From a bacterium (lineage in GTDB: Bacteria > Myxococcota_A > Bradymonadia > UBA7976 > UBA1532), in contig JAUHXC010000008.1 in NCBI GenBank assembly GCA_030427205.1, positions 186,001 to 250,000 of the forward strand: 64,000 nt of DNA, given 5' to 3'. Positions 54,392-63,122 of the stretch are shown here, in pieces; position 1 is the stretch's first letter, and every line of letters begins with the position of its first letter. The notes under the pieces were generated by a model. The model ran no database searches and was not told the origin of the DNA. It worked only from the letters and a program-made list of their open reading frames with translations. A program made the position numbers and the translations under genes.

Positions 54392-55981
54392 ATGCACCTC
54401 GACGACGCCACCTCCCCCTTCCACGCCGGCGAGCGCGCAGCCCAGGTGCGCGCGGGCGTCCGGGCGCGCTCCGAGCAGCTCGGCCGGCGCATGATCCGCG
54501 ATCACCTGCCGGCGCAGCATCGCGACTTCCTGCATCAGCTGCCGCTGGTGGTCCTCGCGGCGGTCGACGCCGACGGGCGCCCGTGGGCGTCGTTCGCGAC
54601 GGGTCAGCCGGGCTTCGCCCACGCCCCCGATGAGCGCACGCTGCACCTCGACGGGGCGCTCGATGTGGCCGATCCACTCGCCGACGCGCTCGACGGCGGC
54701 GCGCCCCTCGGCCTGCTGGCGATCGAGCTGAGCACCCGCCGGCGCAACCGGGCCAATGGCCGGGTGTATCGCACGGCCGACGGCATGGCGCTGCGCATCG
54801 GTCAGACCTTCGGCAACTGCCCGCGGTACATCCACCCGCGCACGCTGGTCCCGAGCGCGGCGCCGCCCGGCCCCGTGACGCGCGGCCTCGACCCGCGCGC
54901 CCGGGCGCTCGTGCGGCGGGCGGACACCTTCTTCATCGCCACGGTCGCGCCGCCGGAGGGCCCCGAGGGTGATCCACGACGCGGCGCCGACGCCTCGCAC
55001 CGCGGCGGGCCGGCCGGCTTCGTCGAGGTCGAGGGCGACCGGCTGACGTTCACCGATTACGCCGGCAACGGTCACTTCAATACCATCGGCAACCTGCTGC
55101 TCGAGCCGCGCGTCGGGCTGACCTTCGTCGACTTCGAGTCGGGCGATCTGCTCCAGCTCTCGGGCCGGGCCGCCGTCGAGTGGAACCCCGACGGGCGCAC
55201 GCGCACGGTGCGGGTCGAGGTCGACGCGGCGGTCTTCCGCCCGGGCGGGCTGCCGCTGCGCCTCGCCCCGCCCGAGGCCCAGGGCTGGCGGCGATTCGCC
55301 GTGGTGCGCGCCGAGGCCGAGAGCGCCGACGTGCGCTCGATCTATCTGGCCCCGGCCGACGGCGGCGCCCTGCTGCCCTTCTTGCCGGGCCAGCACATCA
55401 CGCTGCGCCTCGAGCCCGACGGGCCGGCGCGCAGCTACAGCCTCTCGCGAGCCGCCGACGGTCGCGGCCTGCGCATCAGCGTCAAGCGCGTGCCCGGCGG
55501 CGCGCTCTCGACGGCGCTGCATCGCCTCGCGGTCGGCGATCGGCTCGACGTGCGCGAGCCGAGCGGCGACTTCGTGCTCGACCGCGCCAGCGACGCGCCG
55601 GTGCTGCTGCTGGCGGCGGGCATCGGCATCACGCCGCTGCTGCCGATGCTGCAGACGCTGGCCGGCGGGTCGCGGCCGGTCTTGCTGGTGCACGGGGTGC
55701 GCGACGGCGCCCACCACCCGCTGGCCGACGAGCAGGCGCGGCTGGCCCGCTATGGCGCGCGGGTGCACGTCGCTTACAGCCGGCCGCGGGCCGAGGACGC
55801 CGGGCGCCACCACAGCGCGGGTCGCGTCGACGGGTCGCTGCTGGCCGAGCTGGGCGTCAGCGCGGGCTGGCAGGCCTATCTGTGCGGGCCGCCCGGGTTC
55901 GTGGCCGATGCGCTGGCGGCGCTCGACGGGCTGGGGCTGGCGCGGGACGCCATCTTCAGCGAGGACTTCGGCGCGGCGTAG
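54392..55981 (+). CDS. PNPOx-like domain fused to an FAD/NAD(P) reductase, lacking the usual ferredoxin end
   Basis: The 529-aa protein has an N-terminal pyridoxamine-phosphate-oxidase-like FMN barrel (PLVVLAAVDADGRPWAS, about residue 50; FTDYAGNGHFNTIGNLL, about 220-235). A ferredoxin-reductase module follows: LPFLPGQHITLRLE, ARSYSLSRAADG for FAD, and LLLAAGIGITPLLPMLQ and YLCGPPGF for NAD(P). Relatives with this order normally continue into a plant-type [2Fe-2S] ferredoxin domain. This one stops 17 residues after the CGPPGF region, and sequence related to a WG-repeat gene starts at the stop codon. ATG at 54392 follows GGAGG. Flavin reductase-type electron transfer is inferred; the substrate is unknown. 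Confidence 0.85.
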   Translation: MHLDDATSPFHAGERAAQVRAGVRARSEQLGRRMIRDHLPAQHRDFLHQLPLVVLAAVDADGRPWASFATGQPGFAHAPDERTLHLDGALDVADPLADALDGGAPLGLLAIELSTRRRNRANGRVYRTADGMALRIGQTFGNCPRYIHPRTLVPSAAPPGPVTRGLDPRARALVRRADTFFIATVAPPEGPEGDPRRGADASHRGGPAGFVEVEGDRLTFTDYAGNGHFNTIGNLLLEPRVGLTFVDFESGDLLQLSGRAAVEWNPDGRTRTVRVEVDAAVFRPGGLPLRLAPPEAQGWRRFAVVRAEAESADVRSIYLAPADGGALLPFLPGQHITLRLEPDGPARSYSLSRAADGRGLRISVKRVPGGALSTALHRLAVGDRLDVREPSGDFVLDRASDAPVLLLAAGIGITPLLPMLQTLAGGSRPVLLVHGVRDGAHHPLADEQARLARYGARVHVAYSRPRAEDAGRHHSAGRVDGSLLAELGVSAGWQAYLCGPPGFVADALAALDGLGLARDAIFSEDFGAA

Positions 55982-56097
55982 CGCGCGATCGCCCGGAGCG
56001 CGCGGCATCAGGCCCGCGGCGAACGTCGACGGGTCGCGTATGTCGGCGCCCGGCGGGAACGAGGAGGCGATCCACCGGTTCACGTCGACGCTCGACC
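55982..56097 (-). pseudogene. Fragment of a WG-repeat protein gene
   Basis: This segment aligns without gaps to 63703-63818 of the WG-repeat gene at the right edge. On the minus strand it reads FPPGADIRDPSTFAAGLMP where the intact gene has FPPGADVRDPPEFAEGLMP. Only about 40 codons remain, with no start and no WG motif. Homology begins at the stop codon of the PNPOx-reductase gene, pointing to a recombination junction. Confidence 0.8.
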
Positions 56098-56172
56098 GCG
56101 GCCCGCGTCGCGGCACCCGCACGCCCCTCGATCGGCTGGCCTCGCCGAGGATCCCGTGGCACGCTTCGAGGG

Positions 56173-57459
56173 ATGCTCGACCCGACCATCACCGCAACCT
56201 CGGGCCAGGCGAGCCCGGCGATCCGTGGCCGGGTGCTGCACGCGCTGACCCGGGTGCACCCGCGCAGCGAGGCGCCCTGCGTCATCGACCGCCCGCTCGA
56301 CGTCGGCCGGGCCCCCGGGCCCGATGGCTGGGCCCTCGACGACGGGCGCACCAGCCGGCGGCACTTCCGCGTCAGCCGGGTGCGCAGCGCGGTCGAGGCG
56401 GTCCGGCTCGACGATCTCGGCTCGAAGAACGGCACCACCGTCGACGGGGCGCGGGTCGAGATGGCCTACCTCGAGCCGGGCGCGGTGGTGCGGGCAGGCA
56501 ACTCGCTCTTCGTCTACGAGACCCTGGCCGTCGCCGACGATACGCCGCCACTGCTCGAGCCGGGGGTCGCCCTGCCCCGGGTGGCGGTGCAGCGCCAGGC
56601 CGATCTGCTCGCGCCGCTGACGCTGCCGGTCCTGATCACCGGGCCCACCGGCGCGGGCAAGGAGCGCGTCGCCCGCCGGCTGCACGCCGGCAGCGGTCGG
56701 CGGGGATCGCTGGTCTCGGTCAACTGCGCCACCTTCGGGCGCGAGCTGTTGGCCAGCGAGCTGTTCGGGCACGTGGCGGGGGCCTTCTCGGGCGCCCGCG
56801 AGCGGCGGGACGGGCTGTTCGTCACCGCCGACGGGGGCACGCTCTTCCTCGACGAGATCGCCGAGATGCCGCTCTCACAGCAGCCGGCGCTGCTGCGGGT
56901 CCTGCAGGAGGGCCGGGTGCGGCCGGTGGGCGCCGATCGCGAGCGGCCGGTCGACGTGCGGGTGATCGCCGCGACCCACGGCGACCTGCGGGCGGCGGTG
57001 GAGCAGGGGCGCTTCCGGGGTGACCTCTACGCCCGCCTCGCCGGCGCGGTCGTCGAGCTGCCGCCGCTCGCCGCCCGGCGGGCCGACATCCTGCCGCTCT
57101 TCCGCCACTTCGTCGGCGCCGACGGGCCGGCGCCGACGGTCGAGGCCGCCGAGGCGCTCGCGCGCTACGCGTGGCCGTTCAACGTGCGCGAGCTGCAGCA
57201 CGCCGCGTCCGCCGCCCGGGTGCGCGCGGTCCTCGGCGGCGCGCTGGACGTCGAGGCGTTGCCCGATGCGGTGCGCGCCGCGTTCACCTCCCGCGGGGCC
57301 GCGCCGTCGGTGGTCGATCGAGCGGCGATCGAGCGGGCGCTCGCCGAGGCGGGGGGCAACGTCTCGGCCGCCGCGCGGGCCCTGGGGCAGACCCGTCCGC
57401 AGCTCTATCGGCGGCTCAAGGTGCTGGCGATCGATCCGGCGGCGTTTCGGGGCCGCTGA
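56173..57459 (+). CDS. FHA-domain sigma-54 enhancer-binding activator
   Basis: The 428-aa protein joins an FHA domain (about residues 30-115: IDRPLDVGRAPGPDGWALDD, RTSRRHFRVSR, LDDLGSKNGTTVDG) to a sigma-54 AAA+ domain. The AAA+ domain has Walker A GPTGAGKE at 157-164, GAFSGA at 203-208 and Walker B GGTLFLDEIAEMP. A Fis-type helix-turn-helix closes the protein (NVSAAARALGQTRPQLYRRLK). FHA domains bind phosphothreonine, so activity is probably controlled by a Ser/Thr kinase. The canonical GAFTGA has Ser for Thr at 206, a change that usually weakens but need not abolish sigma-54 contact. Its 3' end overlaps the convergent kinase gene by 44 bp. Confidence 0.92.
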   Translation: MLDPTITATSGQASPAIRGRVLHALTRVHPRSEAPCVIDRPLDVGRAPGPDGWALDDGRTSRRHFRVSRVRSAVEAVRLDDLGSKNGTTVDGARVEMAYLEPGAVVRAGNSLFVYETLAVADDTPPLLEPGVALPRVAVQRQADLLAPLTLPVLITGPTGAGKERVARRLHAGSGRRGSLVSVNCATFGRELLASELFGHVAGAFSGARERRDGLFVTADGGTLFLDEIAEMPLSQQPALLRVLQEGRVRPVGADRERPVDVRVIAATHGDLRAAVEQGRFRGDLYARLAGAVVELPPLAARRADILPLFRHFVGADGPAPTVEAAEALARYAWPFNVRELQHAASAARVRAVLGGALDVEALPDAVRAAFTSRGAAPSVVDRAAIERALAEAGGNVSAAARALGQTRPQLYRRLKVLAIDPAAFRGR

Positions 57460-60400
57460 GCGCAGCGTCGAGGCCTGGCCCCCGCCGGATGCGGTCGAGC
57501 ATCGGCAGCATGCCCACCGCGCCCAGGTCGCGATAGATGGCCTCGACCGCGTCGAGCGCGGCGTCGAGGTCGTGCCCCGCGGCGCCGAGCCGATGGCGTT
57601 CGAGGGCGATGCGCAGCCGCATCCACGAGTCCAGGTAGCCCGTGCGGGGGCCCGGGCGCACCCGCTCGGCGCGGGCGAAGGCGCGCAGCGCCGCCCGCCG
57701 ACGACCACGGCGGGCGGCGACGACCCCCTGCAGCAGCGCCGGCACCCCGGCGAAGAGCTTCAGCGCGCCGAGCCGGCTCGACGTCGACCGGCTCAGCCGG
57801 CGCAGCCGCGGCACGAGGTCGGGCACGGCGCACAAGCCCTCGGCGTCGACGAGCAGCAGCAGCGCCTCGATGAGCTGGACCTCCACCAGCCAGCCCCACA
57901 TGCGGTCGAGGTGGCGCGCCCGATACTGCCGCCGGGCCTCCTCGAAGTGGCGGATCGCCTCGCGGTAGCGCCCCGCTTGCAGGGCGATCGAGCCCAGCCC
58001 CTCATCGGCGAGGGCCATGAGCGCCGGCATCGACCGGGCGACCTCCGGGCGGCGGGCGGCGAGGGCGATGGCCCGGGCCTGCTCGACGCGCCCGCAGGTG
58101 ATGTCGATGAGCATGCGCCCGGCGCTCGCGTCGGACTTCACGCTCTCGCGGCCCACCTCGTCGGCGCCGACCCCGGCCATGTCGAAGTCGGCGACGGCCT
58201 CGTCCAGATGGGACAACAGCGCCACGCACCAGCCTTTGGAGGTGCGCACGAAGTCGAGCAGGAAGCGATCGCCCACCGCCTCGGCCAGCTCGATCGCCCG
58301 CTCGAAGTGGGCCCGCGCGCGGGGCTCGTCGGCGCGCGCGACGGTGTCGATGACCCCGCTCAGCACCTCGACCCAGCTCTCGCCGAAGAGGTCGCGATCG
58401 GTGACCGCCAGCGACCGGGCGGTGCGCTCGAGGCGGGCGGCGAGCCCCGGCAGGCCCAGGAACGCCAGCCCCGTCGCCAGATGGGCCCGGCCGTCGACCC
58501 GGAGGGCCACATCGCCCAGCGCTTCGGCCAGGCGCACCATGCGCACGGCGTGCATCGCGCACCGCTCGCCCTCGATCCAGCGGTAGCTGATGGCCAGCTC
58601 GCGGTGGCACAGGGCCCGCTCCCGCAGCAGCGGGTCGGGCCGGCCGCGGCGGCGCCAGAGCGGCTGCGCCAGCGCGATGAGCGTATCGCCGACCAGCCGC
58701 AGCCACCCGCGCAGGCGGGTGGGCCGGGCGTCGCCGAGCAGGGTCAGCGCGTCCTCCAGATCGTCGACCCCCCGAGCCGGGTCGCCGAGGCGCATGCGGG
58801 CCAGCCCCAGCTTGCGGGTCCGCCGGGCCCGATCGAGCCGCGGCTGCCCGTCCGCGCGCGACAGCTCGGCGAGCAGCTCTACGGCCTCATCCGGGCGGCC
58901 GAGGGCCATGCGCGCGTCGGCCAGGCGTTCGGCGGCGTGGGCCTGCGCCGGCCGGCGCTGCGCGTGCGGCAGCGCGTCGAGGCGGCTGCGGGCGTCGAGC
59001 AGGTGCCGCTCGGCGCTGGCGAAGGCGTAGCCGTGCAGGGCGTGCTCGGCGGCCTTCAGCGACGCGGCGCAGGCGGCGGCCCTGTCGGGGCCGCGCACTC
59101 GATGCCACGCCAGCGCCGCCGGCGAGGCGCCGTCGGCCTCGAGCGCGTCGGCCACCCGCCGGTGCATCTGCGCCCGCCGCTCGGGCTCGATGGCGTCGTA
59201 CACCACGGCCCACAGCTCGCTGTGACCGAAGCGCCAGCGGTCGAGCTCGCGGTCTTCGAGCGCGGTCGGCTGCACGATACCCGCGCGCAGGGCCTCGTCG
59301 AGCCCGTCGAGCACCTCCGCCTCGCCGAGGCCGAACGCCCGGGCGACCAGGGCGCTGTCAAAGGCCTCACCGCAGACCGCCGCCCGGCCGAGCAGCGCGC
59401 GGGTCGCTGGGCTCGGCAGCGCCAGCCGGGAGCGCAGCAGGGCCGCGGGCAGTATGTCGCTGTCCGCGTCGGGCGGGTCGAAGCGCCAGCCGTCGCGCAC
59501 GCGGCGCAGGTGCTCCAGCTCGGCGAGGCGGCGCACGTCGCTGCGCACCAGGAGCGGCACCCCCCGCGCGCTGCGGACGAGCCACTCGGCCAGACCCGCC
59601 GGCAACCGATCGGGGTCGAGGCCGAGCATGCCACCCACCAGCCGGGCGGTCCGCGGCCCGTCGAGCGGGGTCAGGTGCTGGCGGTCGATCGGCACCCGGG
59701 CGGCGAGGCCGTCGAGCACCAGGGCCCCCGTCGGCCGCAGGGTGAGCACCACCGTCGGCCCCCGGCCGGCGAGCGCCTCGAGCAGGTCGCCGAACAGCGC
59801 GGCGCCGCCCGGTCCGACGAGGTGCAGATCCTCGACGATCAGGGTCAGCTCGCGCACCGCGGCGGCCGCGGTCAATGCGGCGGCGAGCTGCTCGACCCGG
59901 CGGGCGAGGGCCGCGGTCCAGGCCTCGGTGTCGCGCCCGCCGTCGCTCGTCGCGGCGTCGGCCTCGATCGCCAGCGCCCGCTCGATGGCCGGGATCGGGG
60001 CGAAGGGGTCGGTGATCGCCGCCGCGCTGACGGTGACGACCCGCCGCGAAGGCGCGAGCCGGCGCACCACCGCCCGCATCAGGCCGCTCTTGCCGACGCC
60101 CGCCGGCCCGATCACCGCCAGCGGGGTCGGCGTATCGGCGACGCGCCCGCAGATCTGCGCCAGCTCGTGCTCGCGGCCCACCACACCGGGGTCGAAGAGC
60201 ACCGCGCCGATCGGCGGCATGGGCGCGGTGGCGGCGCTCGACTCGCCGGTCAACTCGGCGAGGTCGGCTGCCAGATCGAGCGCGCTCTGGTAGCGCTCAT
60301 CGGGGTCGCGCTGCAGCAGACGGGCGGTGATCGCGTCGAGGCCCGGCGGCACCGCCGCCGCGTCGCTCAACGGGGGGGCCGGCTGCTCGAGGCGGGCGAT

Positions 60401-61204
60401 GAGCCGGGTGTAGCCCGGGCCCTCGAACGGCGGCCGGCCGGCGAAGAGGCTGAAGATCAGGCAGCCGAAGGCATAGAGGTCGGTGCGGGGGTCGGCCCGC
60501 TCGCAGCGGACCTGCTCGGGGGCCATGAAGTCGACCGTGCCCCGCAGCGTATGCCCGGTGGTCGTCGCCCACTCGACGGGCTCGCTCTCGACCGCGGCGA
60601 TGCCGAAGTCGGCCAGCCGCGGCTGCGGGGGGTCGTCGGCGGTCAGCAGCACGTTCGACGGCTTGAGATCGCGATGCACGATGCGCCGACCGTGCACGTA
60701 GGCCAGCGAGCGGGCGAGGGCGACGAGCACCGGCAGCAGCCGCGCGGGCGGCTCGCCGGCCAGCCGGCGCAGGTCGCCCCCCGGCATGAACTCGGTGACC
60801 ATGTAGATCTGGCCGGCGGCGGCCCCGTGGTCGAGCACCCGCAGGCAGCCGGGGTGGGCCAGCCGGGAGATCGCCCGCACCTCGCGCTGGAAGCGCAACC
60901 GCGCCCGTGCATCGGCCACCCGATCGGGCCGCAGCAGCTTCACCGCGACCGACGCCCCGCTCTCCAGGTCGAGCGCCCGGTAGACGACGCCGCCGCCGCC
61001 CGAGCCGACCCCCTCGTCGAGCCGATAGCGACCGCCGAGCACCGTGCCCGGCGGGATGGACGGCGCGCTGCGCAGGGTATCGTCCAGAGGCCCGTCGGGC
61101 GCCCCCGCGCGCTCCGCAATGTCGACCGCGCCGTCCACGGTCAGGGTCTCGGTGCTCGACGCCACGGCGCGAACCTCGAGTTCGGTGTCGGGCGGGGCGG
61201 TCAT
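57416..61204 (-). CDS. Ser/Thr protein kinase with AAA-type ATPase and TPR-like region (PknK-like)
   Basis: The 1,262-aa protein has an N-terminal Hanks-type kinase (about residues 65-330): GGRYRLDEGVGSGGGG, VAVKLL, His177-Arg-Asp-Leu-Lys-Pro-Ser-Asn and ADFGIA, all intact. A STAND/AAA-like ATPase follows with Walker A GPAGVGKS at about 366-373 and LTLIVEDLHLV. About 600 residues of helical, TPR-like repeats end the chain. Such kinases sense signals through the C-terminal repeats and phosphorylate regulators. The likely target is the FHA-type sigma-54 activator encoded tail to tail with it. ATG at 61204 has GGAGGAG upstream. A TATGAT -10 box at 61235-61230 (minus strand) places a palindromic operator over its -35 region. 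Confidence 0.92.
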   Translation of the reverse strand: MTAPPDTELEVRAVASSTETLTVDGAVDIAERAGAPDGPLDDTLRSAPSIPPGTVLGGRYRLDEGVGSGGGGVVYRALDLESGASVAVKLLRPDRVADARARLRFQREVRAISRLAHPGCLRVLDHGAAAGQIYMVTEFMPGGDLRRLAGEPPARLLPVLVALARSLAYVHGRRIVHRDLKPSNVLLTADDPPQPRLADFGIAAVESEPVEWATTTGHTLRGTVDFMAPEQVRCERADPRTDLYAFGCLIFSLFAGRPPFEGPGYTRLIARLEQPAPPLSDAAAVPPGLDAITARLLQRDPDERYQSALDLAADLAELTGESSAATAPMPPIGAVLFDPGVVGREHELAQICGRVADTPTPLAVIGPAGVGKSGLMRAVVRRLAPSRRVVTVSAAAITDPFAPIPAIERALAIEADAATSDGGRDTEAWTAALARRVEQLAAALTAAAAVRELTLIVEDLHLVGPGGAALFGDLLEALAGRGPTVVLTLRPTGALVLDGLAARVPIDRQHLTPLDGPRTARLVGGMLGLDPDRLPAGLAEWLVRSARGVPLLVRSDVRRLAELEHLRRVRDGWRFDPPDADSDILPAALLRSRLALPSPATRALLGRAAVCGEAFDSALVARAFGLGEAEVLDGLDEALRAGIVQPTALEDRELDRWRFGHSELWAVVYDAIEPERRAQMHRRVADALEADGASPAALAWHRVRGPDRAAACAASLKAAEHALHGYAFASAERHLLDARSRLDALPHAQRRPAQAHAAERLADARMALGRPDEAVELLAELSRADGQPRLDRARRTRKLGLARMRLGDPARGVDDLEDALTLLGDARPTRLRGWLRLVGDTLIALAQPLWRRRGRPDPLLRERALCHRELAISYRWIEGERCAMHAVRMVRLAEALGDVALRVDGRAHLATGLAFLGLPGLAARLERTARSLAVTDRDLFGESWVEVLSGVIDTVARADEPRARAHFERAIELAEAVGDRFLLDFVRTSKGWCVALLSHLDEAVADFDMAGVGADEVGRESVKSDASAGRMLIDITCGRVEQARAIALAARRPEVARSMPALMALADEGLGSIALQAGRYREAIRHFEEARRQYRARHLDRMWGWLVEVQLIEALLLLVDAEGLCAVPDLVPRLRRLSRSTSSRLGALKLFAGVPALLQGVVAARRGRRRAALRAFARAERVRPGPRTGYLDSWMRLRIALERHRLGAAGHDLDAALDAVEAIYRDLGAVGMLPMLDRIRRGPGLDAALSGPETPPDRSPAP

Positions 61205-61229
61205 CGGGGTGGGCTCCTCCAGCCACGGC

Positions 61230-61258
61230 ATCATAGCCGACCCCATGCGCGACCCGAA
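61230..61258 (-). promoter_or_regulatory. Candidate promoter of the kinase gene
   Basis: On the minus strand TATGAT (61235-61230) matches the -10 consensus at 5 of 6 bases. The -35 region (near 61258-61253) is poor and runs into the 61254-61292 palindrome, so the promoter may need or be blocked by a factor bound there. Confidence 0.4.
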
Positions 61259-61292
61259 CACCCGGACGCTCCCCGACCGTCCGGGTGTTCGG
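61254..61292. promoter_or_regulatory. Perfect 15-bp-arm palindrome, candidate shared operator/enhancer
   Basis: CCGAACACCCGGACG and its exact reverse complement flank a 9-base spacer. It lies between divergent genes, overlapping the kinase -35 region and about 60-100 bp upstream of the sigma-54 promoter of the trefoil gene, where activators of this class bind. The core CGAACAC recurs at 61368 and 61386. Confidence 0.75.
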
Positions 61293-61353
61293 CCGCGCGC
61301 CCCCCTCTCGGCCCCAGCGCCCGAGATGGCGCCGTTTCGGCCCGCCGACCGGT

Positions 61354-61369
61354 TGGCATCGACCTTGCG
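61354..61369 (+). promoter_or_regulatory. Sigma-54 promoter of the double-trefoil protein
   Basis: TGGCATC-GACC-TTGCG has -24 TGGCAT and -12 TTGC boxes with the invariant GG-N10-GC spacing, the best match in the window. Predicted transcription starts near 61380; the ribosome-binding site CCGGAG and ATG at 61407 follow. A CGAACAC copy begins within the -12 box. Confidence 0.65.
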
Positions 61370-61406
61370 AACACCGGTGGATACCCGAACACACCGGAGT
61401 CGAATC

Positions 61407-63080
61407 ATGAAGCGCATCGCATTCAGCCCACGCCCGGCAGGCCTCGGCCTCTTCGCCCTCGCGCTGCTCGTCAGCGCCGCCGCCGCCGCCGAGCAGCGGG
61501 TCACCCTGCGGGGGCATCACGGCACCTACGTCGTCGCCGAGGCCAACGGGCAGGCCAACGCCAACCGCCGCCACGCCAAGGCGTGGGAGACCTTCACCCT
61601 CGTCACCCACCCCGACGGGCGGGTCTCGCTGCGCGGGGCCCATGGCAAGTACCTCGTCGCCGAGCGGGACGGCACGGTCAACGCCAACCGGAAGCACGCC
61701 AACGATTGGGAGAAGTGGCGCCTCGTGCGCCACGGCGACGGGCAGGTCTCGCTGCGCAGCCACCACGGCAAGTGGCTGGTCGCCGAGTCCGACGGCCGGC
61801 TCAACGCCAACCGGAAGCACGCCAACGCCTGGGAGAAGTTCCGCCTGACCCGCGTCGGCGCGCCGAAGCCGCCGCAGCCCGTCGACCGGCACCCGCGCAT
61901 CACCCTGCGGGGGCATCACGGCACCCACGTCGTCGCCGAGGCCAACGGGCAGGCCAACGCCAACCGCCGCCACGCCAAGGCGTGGGAGACCTTCACCCTC
62001 GTCACCCACCCCGACGGGCGGGTCTCGCTGCGCGGGGCCCACGGCAAGTACCTCGTCGCCGAGCGGGACGGCACGGTCAACGCCAACCGGAAGCACGCCA
62101 ACGATTGGGAGAAGTGGCGCCTCGTGCGCCACGGCGACGGGCGGGTCTCGCTGCGCAGCCACCACGGCAAGTGGCTGGTCGCCGAGTCCGACGGCCGGCT
62201 CAACGCCAACCGGAAGCACGCCAACGCCTGGGAGAAGTTCCGCATGACGGTCGTCGGGGGCGACGCCCGCCGGGACGTCGCCCGCCACGATGGGCGCATC
62301 CAGCTGGTGGGCACCCACAAGAGCATGACGCCCGCCGAGTTCCGCCGCGAGCTCGCCGGCCAGGGCTTGACCCTGGTCCAGCGCGACCGGCTGCGGGAGA
62401 ACGAGTGCGCGGTGGTCTACCCCCGAGCCGACGCCGACGACATCGCCGCCGAGTTCGCCCTGCTCACCTGCAACAAGCGCATCGGCGACAGGGTCGTGCT
62501 GAGCACCGCCGCGGTGCACGGGGGCTGCGACGCCTCGAACGTGCGGACCCAGGGGGCGGGCGGCGCCTGCTCCATCGGCGTGGCGAGCACCCGGCTGACC
62601 GCCGATCTGCCCAACGGGCGCAAGGCCGAGTACACCGTCGACGGCCCCAACGCCGGCGCGTGCGGCTTGGTCTCCACCGAGCGGGTCTGCGCCAACGCGG
62701 GGGCCGATCTGGCCTCGACCTCGTTCGGCGTCAAGGACGCCCGGGGCAACGGGATCGGCGTCGGCGTATCGAGCGGCGTGGGCGCCGGCCTCGGCGGCGG
62801 CTACGAGGACGGGGTCCTCTCGGCCAGCTTCGACCTCAAGATCATCGCCGGGGCGTCGATCAGCTTCTCGGTGAACGTGGAGGACGCCGGGCAGGCGATC
62901 TACAGCGGCAGCAAGACCGCCTTCATGCACACCGGCAAGGGTATCGTAGCGGTCGGCCAAGGCATGGAGAAGGGGGTCACGGTGGTCGGCGAGAACGTGG
63001 TCAAGGGCGCCGAGGCGGTGGGCAACGGCGTCAAGGACGGCGTCGAGGCGGTCGGCGATTTCTTCGGCGATATCTTCTGA
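61407..63080 (+). CDS. Secreted protein with two fascin-like beta-trefoils and a Gly-rich C-terminal domain
   Basis: The 557-aa protein has a signal peptide (GLFALALLVSAAAAA, cleavage near residue 28). Two copies of a beta-trefoil follow (about residues 30-147 and 163-281), each made of three roughly 40-residue leaves such as GHHGTYVVAEANGQANANR, GAHGKYLVAERDGTVNANR and SHHGKWLVAESDGRLNANR. This matches the fascin-like trefoil, which binds protein or glycan. From about 290 a new domain with several Cys continues into Gly-rich strands (GIGVGVSSGVGAGLGGGYEDG) and an amphipathic end of Val/Lys/Gly repeats. The end recalls membrane-active proteins, but no family was recognised. Trefoil-plus-C-terminal-domain secreted proteins are often lectins or toxins; here that is inference. 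Confidence 0.8.
   Translation: MKRIAFSPRPAGLGLFALALLVSAAAAAEQRVTLRGHHGTYVVAEANGQANANRRHAKAWETFTLVTHPDGRVSLRGAHGKYLVAERDGTVNANRKHANDWEKWRLVRHGDGQVSLRSHHGKWLVAESDGRLNANRKHANAWEKFRLTRVGAPKPPQPVDRHPRITLRGHHGTHVVAEANGQANANRRHAKAWETFTLVTHPDGRVSLRGAHGKYLVAERDGTVNANRKHANDWEKWRLVRHGDGRVSLRSHHGKWLVAESDGRLNANRKHANAWEKFRMTVVGGDARRDVARHDGRIQLVGTHKSMTPAEFRRELAGQGLTLVQRDRLRENECAVVYPRADADDIAAEFALLTCNKRIGDRVVLSTAAVHGGCDASNVRTQGAGGACSIGVASTRLTADLPNGRKAEYTVDGPNAGACGLVSTERVCANAGADLASTSFGVKDARGNGIGVGVSSGVGAGLGGGYEDGVLSASFDLKIIAGASISFSVNVEDAGQAIYSGSKTAFMHTGKGIVAVGQGMEKGVTVVGENVVKGAEAVGNGVKDGVEAVGDFFGDIF
61501..62243. repeat. Two 344-bp tandem repeats, three differences
   Basis: 61501-61844 and 61900-62243 (offset 399 bp, 133 codons) differ at three positions by my count: TAC/CAC, CAT/CAC and CAG/CGG. 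They encode the two beta-trefoils. The near identity, including third positions, shows very recent duplication or ongoing gene conversion. Confidence 0.93.
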
Positions 63081-63122
63081 CCGCGGGACCACGCCATCCA
63101 GCGCCGGGGCCTCGTCGCGCCC

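Noticed and set aside
61254..61292. Rho-independent terminator
   Set aside because: It lies between divergent start codons, where nothing needs terminating, and no T run follows on either strand.
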